The notes: a model not told the origin generated them from the letters alone. A stretch of DNA of 64,000 nucleotides from DATAAP01 sp041690495 (GCA_041690495.1 JAWLHE010000006.1:186001-250000); one strand, 5' to 3'; shown: positions 35,798 through 45,015, counted from the first letter of the stretch. A program made the numbers and translations.

Positions 35798-38224
35798 ATG
35801 GTCGACGGCCTTGGATCACTGCCCGCCTTCCCGACGTTCCAGCGGCTTCTCCGCTCGGACGGCGAGCAGCTGTTGGCCAAGTTCAAGCAGCGTCCGATTG
35901 TCGACAAGGAGATCGCGTATTTCCGCGACAAGGCGCCGAAGCTCAAGAGCCTCGACGACCTGTTCAAGGACCAGAGGCTGTTGCGCTTCATCACCTCGGC
36001 CTATTCGCTCGACGAGGAGATCCAGTACCCCGCGCGGCTGCGCAAGGTTCTCGAGTCGAAGGTCGCCGACCAGACCTCGCTTGCCAATCGCATGCGCGAC
36101 CCGCGCTACGCGGAGATGAATCGCGAGCTGATGCTCGGTGATCTCGGCATCATCAGCCTGAGCAGCACGAGCCTGATCGACAAGATCGTCAACCGCTACG
36201 TCACCAGCGAGTACGAGAAGGATCTCGGGAACCAGAACCCGGCCCTGCGCGAGGCATCGTACTTCCTGCGCAAGATCGGGAACGTCAAAAACTCCCTCGA
36301 CATCCTTGGCGACAGCGTGCTGCGCAGCGTCGTGACCACGACGCTCGGCCTGCCCCCGCAGATCGCCTTCCAGTCGATCGACAAGCAGCGCTCGCTGATC
36401 GACCAGCGCATCGACGTCTCGAAGTTCATTACGAGCGGCAGCCTGTCCGCTCTGGGCGGCGCACGCGCTGTCGAACAGGCCAATCAGGACATTCCGGCGA
36501 TCGACCGCGGGCTTCAGATCGCGTCGGCCGCATCGACCCAGGTGCAGACGGTAATCGCGCGGCTGCAGGCGCTGAAGGACGACTACGCGCGGGTCGCCAA
36601 CATCCAGAACCCGACGGGGCCGTTCGCGAACGAGATTCCGACGCAGGAGGCCGCGGCACCCGAGCTGACCCGCATGTCGGGCCTGCTCGCTGCCGCCCAG
36701 AACGCCCTCGGCAGCATCGCACCGGCCATGCAACGCATGGCCGAGCTGATCACCCTGGCGCGCGACGGCGCCAACAGCGCCAATCTGGCCGACTACAAGA
36801 CCGAGTTCGCAGACCTCAAGGCGCAGGTCGATGCCGCGGTGGCCGGCGCCACCTACAGCCACGACGATACCGACCCCGACAGCACCGGCACGGCGCAGAA
36901 CCTGCTGGATGGCAGCCTTCCCGCCACGATCAGCGTCCAGATCAACTCGGCCGGCGACATGGTCAGCATCCGCGGCCAGGACCTCGGCGGACTACTCGCA
37001 GCGGTGGCCGACGCCAATACGGCCTTTCAGGCGGTAACCGGCGCGGGAGACACCGCGAACCTCAACGCGGCACAGGCAACGACGACCACGGCAGGCGACG
37101 CGTTCAATGCAGCCAGCATCTCCATCACCTCTGACCGGGCCAATCTGCAGCAGGGCGTAACCACGGTCACGCAATGGGCTGCGACGCTCAACACCGCCGA
37201 CGTCTACCCCGGGTACCAGGCGCTACGCGACGCCGGTTCGCGCGTGACGGAGCTCAAGCAGCTGGTCGAGGAGGTCCGCAGCCTTGCGCAGGATTCCGCC
37301 ACGCGCGCCAACGGCGCCGACCGTTCCGACATCACCGGCCGCTTTGCCGAGCTGGTCACGCAGATCAACGATCTCGTCAATACGCCGGGCATCGGCTCTA
37401 CAAACCTGCTTGCGGGCGGCAGCCAGAGCTACGAGCTGGTCAACGGCGCGTATCTGCAGGCCCGCGGCCGCGATCTGAACCCCGCGGTCGCGACTCCGCT
37501 GAGCGGCGCCAACATCGATACCGCCGCGGACGCGCAGGCCGTGCTCGATGTCATCGAGGCCAGCATCGACCCGGCGCTCACCCAGGCAGGCCAGGAAATC
37601 TCCGTCGACGTGGCTCCCTTCGGCCTCGCCGCCAGCTCGCTCGACCCGCGCGCGGCGATCGACAGCCGCTATCGTGCGCTGACCGAGGAGATCGGCGGCC
37701 TGGTCGACGGCGCCACGGTCGACAAGCAGAATCTGCTGCTCGAGACGCAGGACGCGGTGACGATCAAGAGCCTGACCAGTGGCCATATCATTACGATCAA
37801 CGCGCAGACCGGCTTCGATGCCGGCGTCATTCGGGTGATTGAGGCCGGCGCAGACCTGCTGCCGACCAGTCTCGGCGACGTCTCCGGCGCCCTCGCCAAG
37901 ATCGACGAGGCGCTGTTCAACGCCAATCGCACGCTGATGTTCATAAACGCCGACATGCGCGACCTCAATGTCGAGCGCGGCCTTGCCCAGGCGGTCGTCA
38001 GTGCCGCGAACCAGATCGACGCAACTGCGCCGAATCCGTTCAAGGCAACCGATTTCGCCATCCAGTTCGTCAAGAAGTTCCTGATCATGAAGGACATGGA
38101 GGCGACCAGCCAGAATTTCGGCATGGCCAGCCTGATCAGCAACATCAACGGCAATAGCGGGCTCGCCGGCACCTTGTCGTCGATCAGCAGCTTGGGCGGA
38201 CGCGGCTTCAGCTTTCTCGCGTAG
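35798..38224 (+). CDS. DUF1217 flagellar protein with flagellin-like segments
   Basis: The 808-residue product starts with a DUF1217 region (about 10-230, including FKQRPIVDKEIAYFRDKAPK and RDPRYAEMNRELMLGDLGI), known from alphaproteobacterial flagellar loci. The rest is unusual. Three later segments look like the flagellin core: AELITLARDGANSANLADYK (near 315), FAELVTQINDLVNTPGIG with STNLLAGG (near 512-540), and YRALTEEIGGLVDGATVDKQ with NLLLETQ (near 625). There is no signal peptide, so export by the flagellar apparatus is plausible. A CtrA site lies just upstream. No other flagellar gene is next to it. Confidence 0.75.
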   Translation: MVDGLGSLPAFPTFQRLLRSDGEQLLAKFKQRPIVDKEIAYFRDKAPKLKSLDDLFKDQRLLRFITSAYSLDEEIQYPARLRKVLESKVADQTSLANRMRDPRYAEMNRELMLGDLGIISLSSTSLIDKIVNRYVTSEYEKDLGNQNPALREASYFLRKIGNVKNSLDILGDSVLRSVVTTTLGLPPQIAFQSIDKQRSLIDQRIDVSKFITSGSLSALGGARAVEQANQDIPAIDRGLQIASAASTQVQTVIARLQALKDDYARVANIQNPTGPFANEIPTQEAAAPELTRMSGLLAAAQNALGSIAPAMQRMAELITLARDGANSANLADYKTEFADLKAQVDAAVAGATYSHDDTDPDSTGTAQNLLDGSLPATISVQINSAGDMVSIRGQDLGGLLAAVADANTAFQAVTGAGDTANLNAAQATTTTAGDAFNAASISITSDRANLQQGVTTVTQWAATLNTADVYPGYQALRDAGSRVTELKQLVEEVRSLAQDSATRANGADRSDITGRFAELVTQINDLVNTPGIGSTNLLAGGSQSYELVNGAYLQARGRDLNPAVATPLSGANIDTAADAQAVLDVIEASIDPALTQAGQEISVDVAPFGLAASSLDPRAAIDSRYRALTEEIGGLVDGATVDKQNLLLETQDAVTIKSLTSGHIITINAQTGFDAGVIRVIEAGADLLPTSLGDVSGALAKIDEALFNANRTLMFINADMRDLNVERGLAQAVVSAANQIDATAPNPFKATDFAIQFVKKFLIMKDMEATSQNFGMASLISNINGNSGLAGTLSSISSLGGRGFSFLA

Positions 38225-38677
38225 GAGGATGCTGCCCGTGACGGTGCCGGCCAGGTCGGCGTCGTCATAAGGGCGAGGCTGTTGTAGCCGTCGACCGAGC
38301 CCGCAGGATCGTCAACTCCGCCAAGGGCGACCAGCGGATCGGCGGCACGTCCCATGTGAATCGCGACGTCGCAAGCGGTTTCGACAAGGTCGTTCCGATC
38401 GGCACCCTGTACGCCCTCTAGCTCGACGGCACCGCCCACGGCAGCAGCGCCCAGCCCCGGCCCAGAGCCGGCTGCGGCGGCCCCTTTCGGCGCGGGCTGC
38501 CCGCCTCTCGCCTCCGTTGACCGCCGTCTGCGCTGATCCGGCGCGGTATCGGCCGGCCGGGAACCGCCAGGGCCGCAGGATTTCGCCGTAATGTACGTGT
38601 ATGAACATGATGCCGACGCCGGCTGCCGCCTGCCCTTGCGATGGGCTGCCGCAACGACCATCTGCAGCACCGGATAC
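38225..38677. other. 453-base gap between the DUF1217 gene and macA
   Basis: I call no gene here. On the plus strand an open stretch from about 38289 ends at TAG 38419-38421 and would encode a plausible-looking tail (SHVNRDVASGFDKVVPIGTL), without a clear start or ribosome site. It may be the remnant of a decayed gene. The stretch after 38430 is very GC-rich. The macA promoter should lie before 38678. Confidence 0.35.
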
Positions 38678-39922
38678 ATGAGCGAAATCAATACCGTAAA
38701 CCACATCAAGACATTCGCCGAGCGGAACGGCGCGAAGCCGTCCGGCGGCATGCGCCGCCGCCGGAGCTGGCCCGTGCTGACCGCCGCACTCCTGATGCTT
38801 GCCTTGGCCGGCGGTGGCGGCTGGTACTTGTGGCAGCACAACGGCGCACCGCGCGTGCAATACGTCACCGCGACCGTCGAGCGCGGCGACGTCGAGACCA
38901 GCACCACGGCGCTCGGCAACCTGCAGCCGCGCGACTATGTCGATGTCGGCACCCAGGTGTCGGGTCAGCTCCGCATCCTTCATTTCGAGGTCGGCGACAC
39001 CGTGAAGAAGGGCGAGCTCCTCGCCGAACTCGACCCGACGGTGTACGTTTCCCGCGTCGAGGCGAACCGGGCGCAGCTGCTGAACCTCCGCGCGCAGCTT
39101 ATGGACAAGGAGGCGCAACTGGCGCTCGCCCGGCAGCAGCATCAGCGCCAGAGCAATCTGCTCAGGGCAAGCGCCACGAGCCAGGAAGCGGTGCAGAGCG
39201 CCGAGGCGGCGCTGCGCTCCGCGACGGCGCAGGTTGAAGCGATCAAGGCGCAAATCCAGCAGACCGAGTCGACGCTCAAGGGCGACGAGGCGAATCTCGG
39301 CTACACCAAGATCTACGCGCCGATGTCGGGCACGATCGTCTCGCAGAGCGCCAAGCAGGGCCAGACCCTCAACGCCAATCAGCAGGCGCCGATCATTTTC
39401 CGCATCGCCGATCTGTCGACCATGACTGTCTGGACCCAGGTCTCGGAGGCGGATGTCAGCAAGCTGCGCATCGGCATGGACGCATACTTCACCACGCTCG
39501 GCCAGCCGGACAAGCGCTGGTACGGCAAGCTGCGCCAGATCAATCCGACGCCGGAGCTGGTCAACAACGTGGTTCTATACAACGCGCTGTTCGACGTGCC
39601 GAACCCGGAGCAGGAGCTCATGACGCAGATGAGCGCCCAGGTGTTCTTCGTGTCGGCGGCAGCGCACGATGTGCCCGTCGTCCCGGTGGCGGCCCTGCGC
39701 CTGGAGCCGGGATCGGGCGCCGGCGCGTCGGCGCGCTACAGCGTACAGGTCGTGCTGCCTGACGGCGGCATCGAGGAGCGTGCGGTGACCGTCGGCGTCA
39801 TGAACCGGGTCCATGCGGAGATCAAGAGCGGAATCGAGGCCGGCGATCAGGTGATCGTCGGCACGCGCCAGCCGGGGGCCGCGCCAGCCCAACGCCCGGC
39901 CCGCACGCCGCGCCTGTCATGA
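38678..39922 (+). CDS. macA: MacA-like periplasmic adaptor of an ABC exporter
   Basis: This membrane fusion protein links an inner membrane ABC transporter to an outer membrane channel. The 414-residue product has a membrane anchor at about 33-50, a split lipoyl domain (DVGTQVSGQLRILHFEVGDT and YTKIYAPMSGTIVSQSAKQG), a coiled-coil hairpin of about 90 residues between them, and beta-barrel and membrane-proximal domains (VPVVPVAALRLEPGSGAGAS). ATG 38678 is preferred; the frame is open to 38591. It overlaps macB by ATGA. Exported substrates may be macrolides, peptides or lipids. Confidence 0.9.
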   Translation: MSEINTVNHIKTFAERNGAKPSGGMRRRRSWPVLTAALLMLALAGGGGWYLWQHNGAPRVQYVTATVERGDVETSTTALGNLQPRDYVDVGTQVSGQLRILHFEVGDTVKKGELLAELDPTVYVSRVEANRAQLLNLRAQLMDKEAQLALARQQHQRQSNLLRASATSQEAVQSAEAALRSATAQVEAIKAQIQQTESTLKGDEANLGYTKIYAPMSGTIVSQSAKQGQTLNANQQAPIIFRIADLSTMTVWTQVSEADVSKLRIGMDAYFTTLGQPDKRWYGKLRQINPTPELVNNVVLYNALFDVPNPEQELMTQMSAQVFFVSAAAHDVPVVPVAALRLEPGSGAGASARYSVQVVLPDGGIEERAVTVGVMNRVHAEIKSGIEAGDQVIVGTRQPGAAPAQRPARTPRLS

Positions 39923-41871
39923 AGCCGACCACCCGTCCCGCGCCACTGATCGAGCTGGTCGACGTTACCAAGACGTATTTCAACGGCGACCTCGCGGTGG
40001 AGGTGCTGCACGGCATCTCGCTGAAGATCTATCCTGGAGAGTTCGTGGCGGTCATGGGGGCCTCGGGCTCGGGCAAGTCGACGCTGATGAACCTGCTCGG
40101 CTGCCTCGACCGGCCGACGACCGGGCGCTACCTGTTCGCCGGCGAGGACGTGTCCTCCTTCGGGGCCGACGACCTCGCCCGGCTGCGCCGCGACGTGTTC
40201 GGCTTCATTTTCCAGAGCTACAACCTGATCGCTTCGGCGACCGCGGCGGAGAATGTCGAGGTACCGGCGATCTATGCGGGGTCTTCCGCCGTGGAGCGGC
40301 GCGCCCGTGCGGAGGAACTGCTCGCCTCGCTCGGCCTCGCCGAGCGGCTCGACCACCGCCCCAACCAGCTCTCCGGCGGCCAGCAGCAGCGCGTGTCGAT
40401 CGCACGCGCGCTTATGAACGGCGGCATGGTCATCCTCGCCGACGAACCGACCGGCGCCCTCGACAGCCGAAGCGGCGCCGAGGTGATGGCGCTGCTGCAC
40501 CAGCTCAGCGACGCCGGCCACACCGTAATCCTCATCACCCATGACCGCGAGGTCGCTGCCAATGCCAAGCGCCAGATCGAGATCAAGGACGGCCTGATCG
40601 TCAGCGACACGGGTGCCAGCATCCGCATCGACGTCGCCACACCCGGCCCTGCGCATGACCGCCAGTCCGGCGCTGCCGCCCTTGCGGACATGGGCGAGGC
40701 CGTGCGGATGGCGCTGCGTGCGCTGCGCGCCAACCTGTTCCGGACCGTGTTGACCCTGCTCGGCATCGTCATCGGCGTCGGCTCGGTCGTCGCCATGCTC
40801 GCGGTCGGTGACGGCGCCAAGCAGTCGGTGCTCGACCGCATCAGCAGCATGGGCACGAACCTGCTTCTGGTGCGGCCCGGCGCTCCCAACGTTCGTGGCA
40901 GCGGCTCGATCGCAACCCTCGTCCCCGAGGATGCCGAGGCGATCATGAGCGTTCCCAACGTCATAGCGGCGGTGCCGGAGCTGACCGGCAGCGTCACGTT
41001 GCGCTATGGCAATGTCGATTACCAGACGCAAGCCAATGCGACCACGTCGGCGCTGACCGTCGCGCGCGACTGGCCGGTCGCGCGCGGCACCTTTATCGCG
41101 CCGGACGACGTCAAGAGCTACACACCGGTGATCGTGCTCGGACAGACGGTCGCAGACACGCTGTTCCCGCCGGGTTTCGAGCCGCTCGGCCGCTACGTTC
41201 TGGTGAACAATGTGCCGTTTCAGGTGATCGGCATCATGTCGCCGAAAGGCGCCACGCCCTATGGTGCCGACATGGACGATGTCGCGTTCGTGCCGCTCAC
41301 GACCGGATCGCTGCGCCTGTTCGGGCAACGCAACATCCGCACCATCACCGTGCAGGTCGAGGACGTCAATCAGATCGACGCCACGCAGCAGGCGATCGAG
41401 GCCCTGCTCCTCGCCCGCCATCGCGTGCAGGACTTCCGGATCCGCAACATGGCCTCGATCCTCGAGACCGCCACGGAGACGCAGAACACGCTGACCATCC
41501 TGCTTGGCTCGATCGCGGCGATATCGCTGCTGGTCGGTGGCATCGGCGTCATGAACATCATGCTGGTGAGCGTGACCGAGCGCACGCGGGAGATCGGAAT
41601 CCGCATGGCGACGGGTGCCCGCATGGCCAACATCCTGCAGCAATTCATCACCGAGGCGGTGGTCGTTTCGGCGATCGGCGGCACCATCGGCGTCGCCGGC
41701 GGACTCGGCGTCGCCTGGGCACTGGCGGCGCTAGGCACGCCCATCGTCTTTTCGCCGGCACCCGTGCTGCTCGCCTTCGGCTGCGCATTCGCGACCGGGC
41801 TCCTGTTCGGCTTCATGCCGGCCCGCAAGGCCGCGACCCTCGACCCTGTCGTGGCGCTCTCCGCCGAATAG
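39919..41871 (+). CDS. macB: MacB-like ABC exporter (ATPase plus FtsX domain)
   Basis: The 650-residue product joins an N-terminal ATPase to a four-helix MacB permease. Walker A is GASGSGKSTLMNLLGCL (about 50-66), the signature LSGGQQQRVSIARALM, and Walker B MVILADEPTGALDSRSG. The first membrane segment follows residue 270 (TVLTLLGIVIGVGSVVAML), then a large periplasmic domain of about 230 residues, then three helices at the C-terminus with SLLVGGIGVMNIMLVSVTER. It acts by mechanotransmission with MacA, without moving substrate across the inner membrane. The operon continues into the outer membrane gene after 14 bases. Confidence 0.93.
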   Translation: MKPTTRPAPLIELVDVTKTYFNGDLAVEVLHGISLKIYPGEFVAVMGASGSGKSTLMNLLGCLDRPTTGRYLFAGEDVSSFGADDLARLRRDVFGFIFQSYNLIASATAAENVEVPAIYAGSSAVERRARAEELLASLGLAERLDHRPNQLSGGQQQRVSIARALMNGGMVILADEPTGALDSRSGAEVMALLHQLSDAGHTVILITHDREVAANAKRQIEIKDGLIVSDTGASIRIDVATPGPAHDRQSGAAALADMGEAVRMALRALRANLFRTVLTLLGIVIGVGSVVAMLAVGDGAKQSVLDRISSMGTNLLLVRPGAPNVRGSGSIATLVPEDAEAIMSVPNVIAAVPELTGSVTLRYGNVDYQTQANATTSALTVARDWPVARGTFIAPDDVKSYTPVIVLGQTVADTLFPPGFEPLGRYVLVNNVPFQVIGIMSPKGATPYGADMDDVAFVPLTTGSLRLFGQRNIRTITVQVEDVNQIDATQQAIEALLLARHRVQDFRIRNMASILETATETQNTLTILLGSIAAISLLVGGIGVMNIMLVSVTERTREIGIRMATGARMANILQQFITEAVVVSAIGGTIGVAGGLGVAWALAALGTPIVFSPAPVLLAFGCAFATGLLFGFMPARKAATLDPVVALSAE

Positions 41872-41885
41872 ACGCTCACGCCTTC

Positions 41886-43304
41886 ATGACCATCCTTCGC
41901 ACCCTCGCCCTCGGCGCGGCGGCTCTCGTGCTTGCAGCCTGCACGATCGGCCCCGACTACGCGCAGCCGCAGACGTCTTCCGTAGCGGCATGGAAGGAAG
42001 CGCCGGCGCAGCCGGGCAGCTGGCCCGAGCCGGGCTGGTGGCGCCGCTTCGGCTCCCCGGCGCTCGACGCCTATATTGTCGCGGCCCAGCGCAACAACTA
42101 CGACATCGGCGCCGCCGCGGCGCGCGTACTGCAGGCAGACGCGCAGCTGCGCATCGCGGGCGCCTCCCTGCTGCCGATCGTCGACGCCACCGGCGACGTG
42201 GCGCGCCAGCGCTCGGCCTCGCGCGGCTCATCGAGCAGCGGCAACCGCAATTCGACGAGCTACGCCGCCGGGCTGGCGGCGAGCTATGAGGTCGATTTCT
42301 GGGGCCGCAACCGCTCGTCCGTCACCGCCGCCAAGGCACTGAGCACCGCGACCCGGTTCGACCGCGACACCGTGGCGCTCAGCGTCACCGCCAACGTCGC
42401 CATCACCTATTTCCAGACGATCGAGTTCTACGACCGCCTAGCCATCGCGCGCGAGAACCTCGCCAATGCAGAACGCGTGCTGGCCGTGGTCGAGGCGCGC
42501 GCGCGGAACGGCGCCGCCTCGCCGCTCGAGGTCGCCCAGCAGCGTACTGTCGTGGCGCAGCAGCGCGCCTCGATCCCGCCGATCGAGCAGCAGCTGTCGC
42601 AGGCCGAGAGCGCGCTGGCCGTCCTGCTCGGCCAGCCTCCGGCGGCGCTGGCGGTCGAGCCGGACACGCTCGACAATCTCGCCATTCCGGCGGTCGCACC
42701 CGGCCTACCCTCGGAGCTTCTGACGCGCCGGCCCGACATCCAGAACGCCGAGGCGCAGCTCGTCGCCGCCAATGCCGACATCAATACCGCGCGCGCGGCA
42801 TTCTTCCCAAGCATCGTGCTGACCGGGCAGGGCGGGTTCAGCAGCCTGGCGCTATCATCGTTGTTCGATAGTGCCGGCTTCTTCTACACGCTCGCCGCCA
42901 GCCTGACGCAGCCGATCTTCGAGGGCGGCCGACTCTCCGGCCAGGTCGATCTGACCGAAGCGCGCTTCGAGGAGCTGACCCATGTCTACCGTCAGGCAGT
43001 GGTCTCGGCGTTCGGCGACGTCGAGACGGCACTGGTCGCAGCCCGCCAGCTTGCGACCCAGCAGACGCTGCAGGAAACCGCAGTCGAGCAGGCGAGGCTC
43101 GCCTACCAGCTCGCCGACACGCGCTACCGCGCCGGCGCGGTCGACCTGCTGACCGTGCTCGACGCCCAGCGCACCCTGTTCCAGGCCAGCGACCAGCTCG
43201 CCCAGATCAAGTCGGCGCGGCTGCGCAACCAGGTCGATCTCTTCCGCGCCCTCGGCGGCGGCTGGGACATGGCGACGGCGGAGAAGCAGGCGCCGGCACA
43301 GTAG
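41886..43304 (+). CDS. NodT/TolC-family outer membrane efflux lipoprotein
   Basis: The 472-residue product has a lipobox (LVLAAC, Cys19) and the family start TIGPDYAQP, then two OEP repeats (about 60-250 and 270-455) that form the outer membrane barrel and periplasmic tunnel. Motifs include YEVDFWGRNRSSVTAAKA, RRPDIQNAEAQLVAANADIN and GAVDLLTVLDAQRTLF. It completes a tripartite exporter with the MacA and MacB proteins encoded directly upstream. E. coli macAB borrows TolC from elsewhere; here a dedicated channel is in the operon. Confidence 0.93.
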   Translation: MTILRTLALGAAALVLAACTIGPDYAQPQTSSVAAWKEAPAQPGSWPEPGWWRRFGSPALDAYIVAAQRNNYDIGAAAARVLQADAQLRIAGASLLPIVDATGDVARQRSASRGSSSSGNRNSTSYAAGLAASYEVDFWGRNRSSVTAAKALSTATRFDRDTVALSVTANVAITYFQTIEFYDRLAIARENLANAERVLAVVEARARNGAASPLEVAQQRTVVAQQRASIPPIEQQLSQAESALAVLLGQPPAALAVEPDTLDNLAIPAVAPGLPSELLTRRPDIQNAEAQLVAANADINTARAAFFPSIVLTGQGGFSSLALSSLFDSAGFFYTLAASLTQPIFEGGRLSGQVDLTEARFEELTHVYRQAVVSAFGDVETALVAARQLATQQTLQETAVEQARLAYQLADTRYRAGAVDLLTVLDAQRTLFQASDQLAQIKSARLRNQVDLFRALGGGWDMATAEKQAPAQ

Positions 43305-43503
43305 TCACGGCGTGACACGAACACCCCGCATCGCCTGCCGCGAGGCGAACCTACGCTTTCCTGAAGATACTCGACTTCCGGCGCCGACGACGCGGATCTC
43401 GGCGCCATTCAGGCACCGGGACCCGCCTCGGCCAAACCACCGGGACGCGCCAGCAAGTTTCCCTTCGAGCTGGTGCTGCGCGGCAGCGTGGCGCCGCCCG
43501 ATG

Positions 43504-43716
43504 CTAGGCGCGGCACTCCGCAAACACGCTCGCCTCAAACTGGAACGGCAGGGATTCGTCGTCGACGACGGCGGGAAGGCCGAGCCGCGCGCGAGCGCCG
43601 TCGATAACGTCGATCAGGGCGGCGCGGTCGATTCCGTCGCGCCGCATCACGGCATGGATCACCGGGTCCCCGAGCAGCTCGTACAGCGAAGGTTCGCAGT
43701 CGTTTCGTATCGTCAT
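43504..43716 (-). CDS. Small conserved protein of unknown function (copy A)
   Basis: From ATG 43716 the product is 70 residues with the core EPSLYELLGDPVIHAVMRRD followed by GIDRAALIDVIDGARARLG, predicted all-helical. The core is clearly related to the protein encoded at 48837-49139 (EPSVYALLDDPAMKLVMKSD). I recall similar small alphaproteobacterial proteins but no function. The gene faces away from the ABC importer operon at 43956. Between them lie a perfect inverted repeat and a structured leader. An upstream TTG at 43776 would fall on that repeat, so ATG 43716 is chosen. Confidence 0.65.
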   Translation of the reverse strand: MTIRNDCEPSLYELLGDPVIHAVMRRDGIDRAALIDVIDGARARLGLPAVVDDESLPFQFEASVFAECRA

Positions 43717-43758
43717 GGCGCCATCATCCGCCGCATGATGGCTTGCACAACTAATTAA

Positions 43759-43779
43759 TTCTTGGCAGCCGACCAAGAA
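43759..43779. promoter_or_regulatory. Perfect inverted repeat, candidate operator
   Basis: TTCTTGG (43759-43765) and CCAAGAA (43773-43779) are perfect inverted repeats around a 7-base spacer, inside an AT-rich stretch. The repeat lies in the divergent region between the small gene (copy A) and the ABC importer operon, where a regulator of either could bind. Confidence 0.5.
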
Positions 43780-43800
43780 AAACTAATCTCGCCCGCGTCG

Positions 43801-43930
43801 GGCGCGGCCTCCCCCCCTCGAGAACGCCCGTACGCAAAGAGGGGTTGATCCGGCCGGCGCGTTGAGTTCTCTTGGAGGCCGCGCCGGCTAAGACAGCCTG
43901 CAATCGTGCGGCCGCGGGATGAACCCGCGG
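43801..43930 (+). promoter_or_regulatory. Structured leader with alternative stems before the ABC importer
   Basis: GGCGCGGCCTCC (43801-43812) pairs perfectly with GGAGGCCGCGCC (43874-43885), enclosing an inner CCCCTC/GAGGGG stem (near 43814 and 43839). GCCGGCGCG (43853-43861) pairs with CGCGCCGGC (43880-43888) and so competes for the same 3' bases. A third hairpin CCGCGGG/CCCGCGG (43912-43918, 43924-43930) sits just before the ribosome site GGGAGGA. Two mutually exclusive folds before an importer gene suggest a switch. It does not match the guanidine-I, TPP or cobalamin patterns I know. Confidence 0.45.
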
Positions 43931-43955
43931 TCCGGGCCAGACTGGGAGGAAAAGG

Positions 43956-44993
43956 ATGAGAACGAGAAAGACGAGTCCGTTCGGCCGCATATTCGCGACC
44001 GTCGTCGGCGCCGTGGTGGCGATCACCCTCGCCGCAGGAGCGGCGACAGCGCAAAACGTCAAGATCGCGATCGGCGGCGCGGGCTGCCTGTGCTATCTGC
44101 CGACCGTGCTGGCGAAACAGCTCGGCGAGTACAAGAAGGCGGGGCTCGACGTCGAGCTGATCAACTTCAAGGGCGGTTCGCAGGCCCTGACTGCGGTGCT
44201 GGGCGGCAGCGCCGACGTCGTTTCGGGTTATTACGACCACTGCGTCAATCTCGCCGCGAAGAACAAGTCGCTCGCGGCCTTCGCCACCTATGACCGCTTT
44301 CCCGGCCTGGTGCTCGTCGTTTCGCCCAAGCGCACCGCCGAGATCAAGTCGGTCAAGGACCTCGCCGGCAAGAAGGTCGGTGTCAGCGCACCCGGCTCGT
44401 CGACCGACTTCTTCCTGAAATACCTGCTGCGCAAGAATGACATCGATCCCAACGGCGTACCGGTGATCGGCATCGGCCTCGACGCAACCGCCGTCGCGGC
44501 AATGGACCAGGGCCAGGTCGACGCCGCCGTCATGCTCGACCCCGCCGTGACCTTGCTGCAGGGCCGTCACAAGGATCTCAGGATCCTGACCGACACGCGG
44601 ACTCAGAAGGACACGCTCGCCGTGTTCGGCGGCGAGTACCCGGGCGGCTCGCTCTATGCACCGACCGAGTGGATCGCCAAGCATGAGAAGGAGGCTCAGG
44701 CGCTGGCCACCGCGATCGTAGCGACGCTCAAGTGGATCCATTCCCACAGCCCGGAAGAGATCATGGCGAAGATGCCGGACGAGCTGGTCGGCAACGACAA
44801 GAAGCTCTACCTGGCGGCGCTCAAGAACACGATCCCGATGTACTCCACCACCGGCGCCATGGACCCGAAGGGTGCCAAGGCGGTGCTCGACGTGTTCAGC
44901 CAGTCCGTGCCAGCGATCGCCAAGGCCAATATCGACCTGTCGAAGACCTACACCAACAAGTATGTCGAGCAGGCGGCGGCGAAGCTGAAGTAG
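43956..44993 (+). CDS. NitT/TauT-type ABC importer, substrate-binding protein
   Basis: The 345-residue product has a signal peptide cut near ATAQ (residue 33) and an NMT1/SsuA-like periplasmic binding fold: PTVLAKQLGEYKKAGLDVEL, GGSADVVSGYYDHCVNLAAK and VKDLAGKKVGVSAPGSSTDF. The family binds nitrate, taurine, alkylsulfonates or pyrimidine precursors; the ligand cannot be read here. The unusual GCLCYLP near the start places two cysteines close to the binding cleft. It is first in a three-gene operon with an ATPase and a permease. The ribosome site is at 43944-43950, and a structured leader lies upstream. Confidence 0.9.
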   Translation: MRTRKTSPFGRIFATVVGAVVAITLAAGAATAQNVKIAIGGAGCLCYLPTVLAKQLGEYKKAGLDVELINFKGGSQALTAVLGGSADVVSGYYDHCVNLAAKNKSLAAFATYDRFPGLVLVVSPKRTAEIKSVKDLAGKKVGVSAPGSSTDFFLKYLLRKNDIDPNGVPVIGIGLDATAVAAMDQGQVDAAVMLDPAVTLLQGRHKDLRILTDTRTQKDTLAVFGGEYPGGSLYAPTEWIAKHEKEAQALATAIVATLKWIHSHSPEEIMAKMPDELVGNDKKLYLAALKNTIPMYSTTGAMDPKGAKAVLDVFSQSVPAIAKANIDLSKTYTNKYVEQAAAKLK

Positions 44994-45015
44994 AGGCGCC
45001 TTGGAACGCAGAACG

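Noticed and set aside
43801..43940. Guanidine-I (ykkC) riboswitch before the NitT/TauT operon
   Set aside because: Transporters of this type can carry it, but the conserved ykkC sequence blocks are missing, so only an unassigned structured leader is claimed.
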